A stretch of DNA of 17,550 nt. Source: Planctomycetota bacterium (GTDB lineage: Bacteria > Planctomycetota > Brocadiia > JAJRTI01). The position numbers and the translations under genes are program-made. Under the pieces are notes generated by a model, which did no database searches, was not told the DNA's origin, and was given only the letters and a program-made list of their open reading frames with translations. Shown here in pieces: positions 1 through 6,869 of this stretch. Position 1 is the stretch's first letter. Each line of letters begins with the position of its first letter. The stretch spans positions 1 to 17,550 of the forward strand of contig JAJRTI010000423.1 of assembly GCA_024278415.1 (NCBI GenBank), in the 5' to 3' direction.

Positions 1-718
1 CCCAGTTGTCCTACCTGTGCTGTGGCGCCGCAAGCCGGCGTCGTCGCGTTTGTAGTAGGCCCGTGAGGGCCTTCCGCTCGGGTGGCGAATCGCCATCGGC
101 GCAGAGGGCGCCCTGACGGTCGCCACTACAAGCGGAGCGCTACCCGCGCTCGCATCTCGGCCGCGCCGCGTTTGACACCTCCGCCATGCATGATGTTAGG
201 CGCGAGGCCTCGGCCTATTGGGGTTTTGCAAGTCGCTCAAGTCACTCGCGGCGAACGGGCTGCCGCACCCGGTGCGCGAGATGTCTTCCATACCGCACGA
301 GTCCTGCTGCGACCACCACGGCGCAGGCACGCGCTCTGACTCCGTCGGGCTGGCCGTCCAGCGCGAGTGACTGCCTGAAAAGCTGACGTGTCACGTATCG
401 CGATAAACGCACTTCAAAAGATGGTACATGATTGACTGTTCGGGCGCCATGTTTGGTCGCCCTTAGCCCGCATTTCTCACGAGCCCAGTCGGGCGCCGCG
501 CGAGTGACAGGCACTCCTCCCCACAGGTGTGCAGAACAGCACCGCCATAGGGCTGTGCTGGAGCGCGGCCAATGGCATGGGCGCATGGAATGCCGCTGCA
601 TAAGCAGTTTTGAGCCAGTCTGTTGGGGGCGCGATGGCAATACGCATTGGAAGGTGGAGAGCATGGGGTATCCGGCACGCATGTTGCTGTTGCCAGGAAA
701 CAACAAAGGTGTAATCTC
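1..718. other. gene-free region with a palindromic element
   Basis: I see no convincing gene here. The open frames on both strands are short, rich in Arg, Pro and Ala, start without a Shine-Dalgarno sequence and have no protein motif I recognise. The only clear structures are the palindromic element at 47-134 and the leader of the small gene starting at 719. The remainder could be decayed sequence or the end of a larger intergenic region to the left. Confidence 0.6.
47..134. repeat. palindromic element, TTGTAGT-ended, copy 1
   Basis: The ends are inverted repeats: CGTTTGTAGT at 47-56 pairs with ACTACAAGCG at 125-134, with one mismatch in ten. Inside are two small hairpins: GGCCCGTGAGGGCC (58-71) and the odd palindrome TGGCGAATCGCCA (83-95). 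This architecture, with TTGTAGTA-type outer ends and two inner hairpins, matches the cleaner element at 5328-5397, so I treat them as two members of one REP-like or MITE-like family. No transposase is nearby, so any mobility would have to be provided in trans. Confidence 0.6.
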
Positions 719-1147
719 ATGAACCGACGAACGATAATTGCTGCATTGCTTGCCATCCTGCTCCCAGTGGCTGCGACACTTCTGCTGGCCCCGGATGCGC
801 TCTTCCCGGATGGGCGGCCGCTGCCGAGGCTCCAGACGCTGTCGGAGACCTGGAACTCGGCCATGAGGGCCGTGAGGCGGTCCGTGCATCGTGGCTGGAA
901 GTCTGTGGCGGACGAACTGGATCGCGTGCTCACGCGCGTCGAGCGGGAGCAAACGGCTAGCCCTGCGGAGTTAGACCCTCTCGTGACGTACGAACGCCAG
1001 ATCCGTGGTGCCCGGGTGCTGTGGCGGCTGACCGTGGTGCTGTGCCTGCTGGCGGTGCTGAGGATCCACTACCGGCGCCGCGGCAGCAATCCACGCGCGC
1101 GCAGGCGCCTGTTGCAGAAGGAGTGGACGGCCCGCGCGGGCACATGA
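719..1147 (+). CDS. small hypothetical membrane protein, 142 aa
   Basis: I do not recognise a family. The ATG at 719 is chosen over the longer open frame (from 623) because AAAGGTG lies 7 nt upstream at 705-711. The protein has a short basic N terminus (MNRRT), a hydrophobic segment at residues 6-24 that could be a signal anchor, a charged middle (about 37-96) likely to be helical, a second hydrophobic segment at about 100-114 and a strongly basic tail (HYRRRGSNPRARRR). This predicts two membrane helices with the middle on the outside and the basic tail in the cytoplasm. It stands alone and converges on clpX, with 72 bp between the stop codons. Being short and unrecognised it could be lineage-specific; the strand and start are reasonably supported. 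Confidence 0.6.
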   Translation: MNRRTIIAALLAILLPVAATLLLAPDALFPDGRPLPRLQTLSETWNSAMRAVRRSVHRGWKSVADELDRVLTRVEREQTASPAELDPLVTYERQIRGARVLWRLTVVLCLLAVLRIHYRRRGSNPRARRRLLQKEWTARAGT

Positions 1148-1219
1148 TGGCCGCGTGCGCCCCGCGCGCGGGGGACCGATTGGGGAGGTTCAGCGGCCCA
1201 GGGCACGGGATCCCGCCCG

Positions 1220-2458
1220 CTACGCGATTTTTGCCTGCTTCTGGTCGAGCAGGTTCTCTTCCCCGCGCACCACGCTGGGCGTCACCACGTACTTGCCCGG
1301 CTGCTTGACCGACGGCAGGTGGAACATAGCGTCGATCATCATCTCCTCGGTGATGCCGCGCAAGGCCCTGGCCCCAGTTTCTCGCTCCATGGCCCTCTTG
1401 CTGATCTCGTTTAGCGCGTCTTCCGTGAACTCGAGCGAGCAGTCTTCCCTCTCGAACATTTTCTGGTACTGCCGCACGATCGCGTTCTTGGGCTCCGTGA
1501 GGATGCGCACGAGGTCGTCCACTTCCAACGGCATGAGGGGCACGATGACGGGCATGCGGCCGATCATCTCGGGGATCATGCCGTAGTGCACCAGGTCATC
1601 GGGTTGGACCTGCGCGAGCACTTCGCCTTTAGGCCGCTCCTCGCCCCCTTCGCTGAAGCCGATACGCTGGTGGCCCAAGCGCCGGCTGATGATGTTCTCC
1701 AAGCCTGTGAACGTGCCGCCGCAGATGAAGAGGATCTGGGATGTGTCGATCTGGATGTACTGCTGCTCCGGGTGCTTGCGTCCGCCCTGGGGAGGCACGT
1801 TGGCCGTGGTGCCTTCGAGCATCTTCAGCAGCGCCTGCTGCACGCCCTCGCCTGACACGTCACGCGTGATCGACACGTTTTGGCTCGTGCTGCCGATCTT
1901 GTCGATTTCGTCGATGTAGATGATGCCCTGCTGCGCCTTCTGCACGTTGAAGTCCGCAGCCTGGATAAGCTTCAGCAGCAGGTTCTCCACGTCCTCGCCC
2001 ACGTAGCCGGCTTCGGTGAGCGTCGTCGCATCGCCGATTGCAAAGGGCACATCCAGGATCCGCGCAAGCACGCGGGCGATAAGCGTCTTGCCGCAGCCGG
2101 TGGGGCCGATGAGCAGGACGTTGCTCTTGTCCAACTCGACCTCGTCGTCGTCCGGCGCGACCGTGAGCCGCTTGTAGTGGTTGTAGACCGCGACCGCGAC
2201 GGCCTTCTTGGCGCCCTCCTGGCCGATGACGTACTCGTCGAGTTTGAGCTTGAGTTCGGCAGGCGTGGGCAGGCTGCGGAAGGGAACCTGCGGGGTCGTG
2301 AGGCGGCGCTGTTCCTGCTGGATAATGGAGTGGCACAGTTCGACGCATTCGTTGCAGATGAACGTCCGCGGGCCACCTTGGATCAAGTGGCCGACGGCCG
2401 CCGCGGCCTTGCCGCAGAAAGAGCAGGTTTCGTCGTCTCGTCGCTTGCGCTGCGCCAT
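1220..2458 (-). CDS. clpX: ClpX, ATP-dependent unfoldase of the ClpXP protease
   Basis: AAA+ unfoldase that recognises substrates, unfolds them with ATP and feeds them into ClpP in the cytoplasm. It is full length at 412 residues. The N-terminal zinc-binding domain has Cys12, Cys15, Cys35 and Cys38. The AAA+ core shows Walker A GPTGCGKT (118-125), pore-1 loop GYVG (151-154), Walker B IIYIDE (179-184), RKH pore-2 loop (227-229), the ClpP-docking IGF loop (266-268), Arg301 in EMIGRMPV, and the sensor-2 motif GARALR (Arg364). No key residue is missing. The ATG at 2458 has AGGTGA about 5 nt upstream. It is third in tig-clpP-clpX, 78 bp after clpP, and is probably cotranscribed although the gap holds a long G/C homopolymer. 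I see no clear terminator after its stop. Confidence 0.98.
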   Translation of the reverse strand: MAQRKRRDDETCSFCGKAAAAVGHLIQGGPRTFICNECVELCHSIIQQEQRRLTTPQVPFRSLPTPAELKLKLDEYVIGQEGAKKAVAVAVYNHYKRLTVAPDDDEVELDKSNVLLIGPTGCGKTLIARVLARILDVPFAIGDATTLTEAGYVGEDVENLLLKLIQAADFNVQKAQQGIIYIDEIDKIGSTSQNVSITRDVSGEGVQQALLKMLEGTTANVPPQGGRKHPEQQYIQIDTSQILFICGGTFTGLENIISRRLGHQRIGFSEGGEERPKGEVLAQVQPDDLVHYGMIPEMIGRMPVIVPLMPLEVDDLVRILTEPKNAIVRQYQKMFEREDCSLEFTEDALNEISKRAMERETGARALRGITEEMMIDAMFHLPSVKQPGKYVVTPSVVRGEENLLDQKQAKIA

Positions 2459-2480
2459 TCAGGTCACCTGCCTGGTGTGT

Positions 2481-2497
2481 GGGGGAGGGGGGGGGGG
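2481..2497. repeat. G5-A-G11 homopolymer tract between clpP and clpX
   Basis: The 78-bp gap between clpP and clpX contains five G, one A and eleven G on the + strand, which is a C-rich run in the clpP-clpX mRNA. It is followed by the short repeat GCAGAGAGCAGAGAGCGG. Long homopolymers often vary in length during replication, and this one lies about 22-40 nt upstream of the clpX start, in its untranslated leader. The reported length may also carry sequencing error. Confidence 0.7.
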
Positions 2498-2536
2498 CAG
2501 AGAGCAGAGAGCGGCAGCCGTGGACTGGGCCTCGGC

Positions 2537-3205
2537 CTATTCCTCTTCGTCGGTCTTGAGCGTCTCGAGCACTTCGTCGATGATGCCGTAATCGGCGGCT
2601 TCTTGAGCCGACATGTAGAAGTCGCGGTCCGCGTCTTCTTCAATGCGTTCGACCGGCTGGCCGGTGTGTTTGGCGAGGATATCGCTGAGCCAGCGTTTCA
2701 TGTGCAGAATCTCTTCCGCCTGGATGCCGATGTCCGTGGCGGTGCCCTGCATGCCGCCCCAGGGCTGGTGGAGCATGATGCGCGAGTGGGGCAGGCCATG
2801 GCGCTTGTCGGGCGCGCCTGCGGCGAGCAGCACCGCGGCCATGCTGAAGGCCTGGCCCACGCAGAAGGTGGCAATGTCGCATTGCACGAACTGCATGGTG
2901 TCGTACACGGCCAGGCCCGCGGTGATCGTGCCGCCGGGGCTGTTGATGTAGAGGCTCACGTCTTGGTTGCGGTTCTCCCCCTGGAGGAACAGCATCTGGG
3001 CGATGCAGATGTTCGCCACCACGTCGTCAATGGGCGTGCCGAGAAAGACAATGCGATCTTTGAGCAGGCGTGAAAAGATGTCGGTGATGCGCTCTCCGTG
3101 GCCCGTCTTTTCGGTCACGACCGGCATCCAGTAGTTGCGCACGGACTCCGGCAGGCCGTCTGCGTCTCGGCAGAACTCGACGAACTGGTCGAACTGTTTC
3201 GCCAC
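2537..3205 (-). CDS. clpP: ClpP, proteolytic subunit of the Clp protease
   Basis: Serine protease subunit that forms a barrel-shaped tetradecamer and degrades proteins delivered by ClpX. The 222-residue protein has the triad Ser121 (GQAFSMAA), His146 (MLHQPWGG) and Asp195 (RDFYM), with the spacing of the E. coli enzyme (97/122/171), and the oxyanion-hole loop INSPGGT (87-93). Mature ClpP probably begins near Met27, since [22 protein letters not shown] aligns with the start of processed E. coli ClpP, leaving about 26 residues as a propeptide. The start is GTG at 3205, chosen for a perfect GAGGAG 7 nt upstream. The residue before the catalytic serine is Phe120, where Ala is common. It begins 4 nt after the tig stop, so the two genes are almost certainly cotranscribed and coupled. 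Confidence 0.98.
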   Translation of the reverse strand: MAKQFDQFVEFCRDADGLPESVRNYWMPVVTEKTGHGERITDIFSRLLKDRIVFLGTPIDDVVANICIAQMLFLQGENRNQDVSLYINSPGGTITAGLAVYDTMQFVQCDIATFCVGQAFSMAAVLLAAGAPDKRHGLPHSRIMLHQPWGGMQGTATDIGIQAEEILHMKRWLSDILAKHTGQPVERIEEDADRDFYMSAQEAADYGIIDEVLETLKTDEEE

Positions 3206-3209
3206 AGGT

Positions 3210-4613
3210 TTACTCCTCGGTCTCGTCGCTGTCGTCGCTCTCGGCCTGCGCTGGATCCACCTCCACGACGTTGGCCTTTTCGAGCAGGAAGTCGATGGTC
3301 TTGCCGTCGCGCATTTCGCTGCGCAGGGAGCTGAGTTGGCCGCCCTCTTCGAGTTCGTGCTCCAGCCGGGCGGGGGGCGTGTTGTACACCTGCGCCATGA
3401 GTTGGATACGCTGGGCCACCTCGTCTTCCGTGACGTAGATGTGCTCCTTCTCCGCGATCGCTTCGAGGATGAAATAGAGCTTCAGTTGGCGCTGGGCTTG
3501 GTCTTCGCCCATGTTGCGCATCTCTTCCGCGCGGGCCTCGACCTCGCCGGGGGGCATGCCCTGGCTCTCCATGCGCCGGCGCGTGCGCTGCACGATGGAC
3601 TCGGCCATGCCCTCCACGATGTCGTCGGGCATGTCGAAGTCGTACTGGTCGAGCAGCGCGTTCTCGATGCTCTGCCGCAGGGCGCCGCGCGCGTTGCGGT
3701 CCATTTCCGACTTCATCCGCTCGCGGATGCGAGCGCGGAGGTCGTCCATGGTGTCGACGCGGTAAATCTTGGCGAACTCGTCGTCGGCTTCGGGAAGCGT
3801 CTTGCGTTTCGCGTCGAGGACGGTGATCTTGACCTTGACCGGCTTGCCGCGATGCTCCTCGACGGGGAATTCGTCGTTCGCGGTCGCGTCCACTTCGACG
3901 GTGTCGCCCTCCTTGGCGCCGGCCATTTGCTCGGCAAGATTCTCGAAGTCCACGCCTGGCACGACCGGCTCGTCGAGCGCGATGTCCACGTCGTCTTCTG
4001 TGACAGGGTCGATGCCCTCGCCGGTGATTTCGACGTCGCCGGCGAATTCATCGCCCGCGGCCAACCCCTCGTCGCCGATAGGCTTGAGCACGGCCTTCTC
4101 TTCGCGCATGCGCTCGATGGTCTGCTCGACCATCTCGTCGGTGACCTCGGACTTGGGTTTCTCGACCGTGAGTTCCGCGTAGTCCTTGATCTCGAACGTG
4201 GGCTTCACGTTGACGGTGACTGTGATCTTGAAGCCTTCCTCTGCGTCCAAGTCGCCGGCATCGACTTGGGGGGCGCCAAGGGGCTTGATGTCGTTGGCGT
4301 CGAACGCTTCTTGGCTCTGGGAGGCCAGCAGCGACTCGCGCACGTCGTCCTTGAGTTGTGTGCCGAAGCGCTTCTTCAAGAGTGCGAGGGGCGCCTTGCC
4401 GCGCCGGAAGCCGGGCACGGCCACGGTGTCGCGCAGTTCGACGAGTTTCTCCTGCATCTCTTTTTCGATCAGGGCCGGTGGGATGAGCAGCTCGACCTTG
4501 CGCTTGCAGGGCCCCACTTCTTCGACCTTGATGTCGGTTTTGGGCTCGGCCTCTTCGGGGGCCTCGGCCTCGGCCACAGTTTGGCCTTCGGGTTTAGAGT
4601 CGGTGTCTTCCAT
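3210..4613 (-). CDS. tig: trigger factor, ribosome-associated chaperone
   Basis: Chaperone that binds ribosomal protein L23 at the exit tunnel and shields nascent chains. The protein is 467 residues. The ribosome-binding signature GFRRGKAP is at 68-75. A FKBP-like peptidyl-prolyl isomerase domain spans roughly 183-270, and the C-terminal substrate-binding region follows, ending in an acidic tail ([10 protein letters not shown]). Residues 1-27 form an acidic extension absent from E. coli trigger factor, whose homology begins near Lys29. The open frame continues upstream through the tRNA genes, so the start was placed at ATG 4613, the first ATG downstream of the tRNAs that leads directly into the conserved region. 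No Shine-Dalgarno is visible before it. The gene follows tRNA-Gly by 206 bp and overlaps the clpP ribosome binding site. Confidence 0.95.
   Translation of the reverse strand: MEDTDSKPEGQTVAEAEAPEEAEPKTDIKVEEVGPCKRKVELLIPPALIEKEMQEKLVELRDTVAVPGFRRGKAPLALLKKRFGTQLKDDVRESLLASQSQEAFDANDIKPLGAPQVDAGDLDAEEGFKITVTVNVKPTFEIKDYAELTVEKPKSEVTDEMVEQTIERMREEKAVLKPIGDEGLAAGDEFAGDVEITGEGIDPVTEDDVDIALDEPVVPGVDFENLAEQMAGAKEGDTVEVDATANDEFPVEEHRGKPVKVKITVLDAKRKTLPEADDEFAKIYRVDTMDDLRARIRERMKSEMDRNARGALRQSIENALLDQYDFDMPDDIVEGMAESIVQRTRRRMESQGMPPGEVEARAEEMRNMGEDQAQRQLKLYFILEAIAEKEHIYVTEDEVAQRIQLMAQVYNTPPARLEHELEEGGQLSSLRSEMRDGKTIDFLLEKANVVEVDPAQAESDDSDETEE
3213..3218 (-). promoter_or_regulatory. clpP Shine-Dalgarno inside the last codons of tig
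   Basis: GAGGAG reads as the final two Glu codons of trigger factor and directly precedes its TAA stop. It lies 7 nt before the clpP GTG start. This site decides the clpP start and implies that ribosomes ending tig can re-initiate at clpP. Confidence 0.8.
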
Positions 4614-4819
4614 TGCGGTGGGGCGGAACGTGATAAGGATGGAGTTGGAGCCGCGCGAGGTGCGCGGATAGGGGCGGCCAGCCAGGCAGGAGGCGCCTGT
4701 CCCCATGCAGACACGGCCCCGCATCTCGCGCCCCGGTGCGTCTGCCCCAACGTGCGACACGTCGGCGAGGGACGCCCCGGTTTCGCGTGGGGCCCATGGC
4801 CCCCCTGCCAAAAAAAAGG

Positions 4820-4892
4820 AGCGGGTGATCGGATTCGAACCGACGACAACGACGATGGCAACGTCGTGCTCTACCAGCTGAGCTACACCCGC
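4820..4892 (-). tRNA. tRNA-Gly(GCC)
   Basis: Full cloverleaf on the minus strand: acceptor arms GCGGGTG/CACCCGC, D arm GCTC/GAGC, anticodon stem CGACG/CGTCG around loop TTGCCAT (anticodon GCC), and T arm GTCGG/CCGAT around TTCGAAT. The discriminator is U, as expected for bacterial tRNA-Gly. The 3' CCA is not encoded (CCT follows). A run of eight T begins 2 nt after the discriminator on the minus strand. Confidence 0.97.
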
Positions 4893-5003
4893 GTGCTTGC
4901 AACCTGTCATGGAACGCTCACGCGAACCATGCACAAGTTTACTGCCAAGTTGCCAAAAGATCAAGCGCTTGCTGCGCCGAACCCAGCGAGGCCGCGCTGG
5001 CGG

Positions 5004-5086
5004 TGCGAGAGGGGGGATTCGAACCCCCATCCCGGGTAGGGACTAGATCCTAAATCTAGCGCGTATGCCAATTCCGCCACTCTCGC
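5004..5086 (-). tRNA. tRNA-Leu(UAG)
   Basis: Class II tRNA with a long variable arm, minus strand. The acceptor arms are GCGAGAG/CTCTCGC, the anticodon stem is CTAGA/TCTAG around TTTAGGA (anticodon TAG), and the variable arm contains a CCC/GGG stem. The T arm is GGGGG/CCCCC around TTCGAAT and the discriminator is A, typical of leucine tRNAs. CCA is not encoded. It lies 111 bp upstream of tRNA-Gly. Confidence 0.97.
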
Positions 5087-5107
5087 TTGGGTGCGATGGC
5101 GTTGCCG

Positions 5108-5181
<74 letters not shown>

Positions 5182-5236
5182 TTGGTGGCCTTCAGACCGG
5201 CGCCAACATGGTTGCCGGCCCAAGCAGAAGACCAAC

Positions 5237-5265
5237 AATATACCACAGCCCGCGCGTTGGGTCAA
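5237..5265 (-). promoter_or_regulatory. sigma70-type promoter of the tRNA cluster
   Basis: On the minus strand, TTGACC (5265-5260) is followed after exactly 17 bp by TATATT (5242-5237). Both boxes match the housekeeping consensus at five of six positions. Transcription would start near 5230 and run into tRNA-Lys, tRNA-Leu and tRNA-Gly, and possibly on into tig. This is the most AT-rich patch in this stretch. Confidence 0.7.
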
Positions 5266-5327
5266 TAGCGCGTCTGGCAGGAGTTTCCCCATGAGATTTG
5301 CTGGTCCGAGCGGCAGACGCCGTTGGC

Positions 5328-5397
5328 TTGTAGTAGGGCCATTCATGGCCCGTCTGTAACGCAGAAAAATGGGCGATGAATCGCCCTACTATAAACG
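5328..5397. repeat. palindromic element, TTGTAGT-ended, copy 2
   Basis: Two hairpins lie inside an overall inverted repeat. Hairpin 1 is GGGCCATTCATGGCCC (5336-5351) and hairpin 2 is GGGCGATGAATCGCCC (5371-5386), each a 7-bp stem with a 2-nt loop. They are flanked by TAGTA (5331-5335) and TACTA (5387-5391), extending to CTTGTAGTA on the left and TACTATAAACG on the right. The two arms differ by a paired change in the stem (C-G in one, G-C in the other), which keeps each hairpin perfect. The layout is REP/BIME-like. It is related to the element at 47-134. Confidence 0.8.
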
Positions 5398-5546
5398 CCC
5401 CGCGCGTCCCGCACGGCCCCGTGTACATAACAATCGTTGTAAGAGACCGGCGACGCCATGCTTGCGATAGGTCGGGTGGAAACCCTGGGGAAACTCGTGC
5501 GCGTCTGGCGGTCTGCGGGCGCGCGAGGTTGCGCGTGTGTGCCGCC

Positions 5547-5567
5547 CCGCTGAGCCCGTCTCAGCGG
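5547..5567. other. 8-bp perfect hairpin
   Basis: CCGCTGAG (5547-5554) pairs perfectly with CTCAGCGG (5560-5567) across the 5-nt loop CCCGT. There is no T-run on either side, so it does not look like a standard intrinsic terminator. It lies in a gene-free stretch and could be part of a decayed repeat or an RNA structure. Confidence 0.4.
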
Positions 5568-6023
5568 AGCGAGATGAAGAACCTTGATGCAGGATCGTGA
5601 GCCAGCCTCGCTAGGCTCGCGCCCCGCAAGTTCGTATGCCTATCTGAGTCGGTGGGGCTGTGCTGGGAGACCCGCGTCGTGCGATTGGCCAAACGCACTC
5701 CCACAACGCCACAGGGGGTGCACGACTTTGGGGTATAACGCCTACGGCGTAGCGACATGAGGCGCCGGACCCCGGGCAGGGGATGCATCCACCGAGGGTC
5801 GCGGCAGACAGAATTGGCAGGCATTGCCCAACCTGTGCGCCGGATTGGGTAAACGAACTTGCGGGACGCGACACTAGGCTCCAAAACGCCGGGCAATTCG
5901 CCTGCGGCCGCGATCTTGCCGAGCGCGAGTGCGCCACCATGTGTCCGGATCCGGCCGGCCTTCCTGGGGAGGCGACGCGGATTCTGAGGAGCCTGACGAA
6001 GGCTGGGCCGGCGCCACAGCGCG

Positions 6024-6068
6024 TCTCCCGCGGGAGAGTTCTCTTGGCGGAGCCGCGTCTGCTATAAT
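6024..6068 (+). promoter_or_regulatory. extended -10 promoter with upstream 14-nt palindrome
   Basis: TGCTATAAT at 6060-6068 is a perfect extended -10 (TGn plus TATAAT). There is no good -35: the only candidate, TTGGCG at 6044-6049, is 13 bp away, which is too close. Just upstream is the perfect palindrome TCTCCCGCGGGAGA (6024-6037). Transcription would begin near 6075, about 57 nt before the flavoprotein start at 6132. The palindrome could be a regulator site centred near -45; that is inference from position alone. Confidence 0.55.
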
Positions 6069-6131
6069 GCTTGCTGAGGTCGCCGCCAGAGTCCCGTAGT
6101 GTCCGTCCCCGTCCACACTTGGAGGCAGAGC

Positions 6132-6773
6132 ATGAAAGTCCTTGGCATCGCCGGCAGCCCGCGCAAGGGCGAAACCACTGAGAAGCTCGTGAAGGAAGTG
6201 TTGAGCGCAGTCGACGCGGACACGGAGTTCGTGTCGCTCGCGCGCAAGGACATCGGCCCGTGCATCGCGTGCCTCGGCTGCGTCGAGGACAACGTGTGCA
6301 AGGTCGAGGACGACATGCGGGAGCTGCGGGAGAAGATTGTCGAGGCGGACGCGTACGTGGTCGGCGCGGCGAACTACTACTCGACGCTCAACGCGAGGGC
6401 GCACTGTTTCCTCGAGCGCTTCTATCAATTCCGCCATCGAGAGGGCAAGACTGTGGCCGGCAAGCTGGGTATCGCGGTCGGGGTAGGGGGGGGCGATGGC
6501 CAGCCGGTGGTGGACGCGATCAAGACGTTCTTCCAGTACAACCAGATCGAGTGCGTGGGCGAGGTGACGGCGAAGGGCGCGGCGTGCTGCTTCATCTGCG
6601 GGTACGGCGAGACGTGCAAGGTCGGCGCAATCCACATGTTCTTCGGCCCCGGCACGAAGATCACCCCTGAGATCATCCCCGATCTCTCGAAGCAGCCGGA
6701 CAAGACCGAAGCCGCGCACGCGGCGGGGCAGGAACTCACGCGCCGGCTGAAGGGACTCGCCGCGGCGACGTGA
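6132..6773 (+). CDS. iron-sulfur flavoprotein, NADPH-dependent FMN reductase-like
   Basis: Flavodoxin-fold protein of 213 residues. The N terminus MKVLGIAGSPRKGETTEKL carries the FMN phosphate-binding GSPRKG(E/N)T loop (8-15). Cys44-x2-Cys47-x2-Cys50-x5-Cys56 (CIACLGCVEDNVC) is the compact cysteine motif that binds a [4Fe-4S] cluster in Isf proteins. GAANYYSTLNA (78-88) matches the second flavin loop of the family. A further cysteine group at 152-162 (CCFICGYGETC) is less usual. The likely role is cytoplasmic electron transfer or reduction of a small molecule; the substrate cannot be read from sequence. The start at 6132 is chosen over the longer frame from 6099 because GGAGG (6121-6125) lies 6 nt upstream. 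It converges with the amidohydrolase gene and appears to be a single-gene unit. Confidence 0.85.
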   Translation: MKVLGIAGSPRKGETTEKLVKEVLSAVDADTEFVSLARKDIGPCIACLGCVEDNVCKVEDDMRELREKIVEADAYVVGAANYYSTLNARAHCFLERFYQFRHREGKTVAGKLGIAVGVGGGDGQPVVDAIKTFFQYNQIECVGEVTAKGAACCFICGYGETCKVGAIHMFFGPGTKITPEIIPDLSKQPDKTEAAHAAGQELTRRLKGLAAAT

Positions 6774-6783
6774 GGCGGCGGAA

Positions 6784-6869
6784 TGGTTGATGGGAGATGG
6801 TTCATGGTTGATGGCGGGAACGTCCGCCTCTCTGTCATCAGGCATGAACCATCAACCATGGCCCATCCC
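6784..6869. repeat. ATGGTTGATGG-type simple inverted repeat
   Basis: The sequence is built from ATGGTT(G/C)ATGG units. CATGGTTGATGG (6803-6814) is the exact reverse complement of CCATCAACCATG (6849-6860), and GATGGTTCATG (6796-6806) of CATGAACCATC (6843-6853). It fills the space between two convergent genes, and its right arm forms the last codons and stop of the amidohydrolase on the minus strand. As RNA it would fold into a hairpin, so it could act as a two-way transcript end despite lacking a T-run. Confidence 0.7.

Larger units (their letters stand above)
5266..6023. other. gene-free region between the tRNA cluster and the flavoprotein gene
   Basis: No open frame here has a ribosome binding site or a recognisable protein motif. 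It holds the palindromic element at 5328-5397 and the hairpin at 5547-5567. From about 5600 to 5900 there are open but unconvincing frames on both strands. That part includes a small hairpin, ACGCC/GGCGT, at about 5738-5750 inside GTATAACGCCTACGGCGTAG. It may be a remnant of a repeat or an unannotated RNA; I cannot tell which. Confidence 0.5.

Noticed and set aside
1160..1173. Perfect palindrome CCCCGCGCGCGGGG between the 719 gene and clpX, considered as a terminator
   Set aside because: No T-run follows on either strand, and such GC palindromes are common in this composition.
4789..4817. GGGGCC-CAT-GGCCCC hairpin next to eight A/T, considered as a terminator after tRNA-Gly
   Set aside because: On the minus strand the T-run comes before the hairpin, the wrong order for an intrinsic terminator; on the plus strand the run is A.
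4614..5030. Upstream extension of the tig open frame
   Set aside because: It would run through tRNA-Gly and part of tRNA-Leu. The real start is the ATG at 4613.
3135..5039. 634-aa open frame on the + strand antisense to tig
   Set aside because: It lies opposite tig and through two of the tRNA genes. It is a GC-rich shadow frame with no family motif or ribosome site.
6784..6869. CRISPR array or tandem-repeat locus
   Set aside because: The ATGGTT units are short, irregular and inverted, without equal repeats and spacers. No cas gene is present anywhere in the window.
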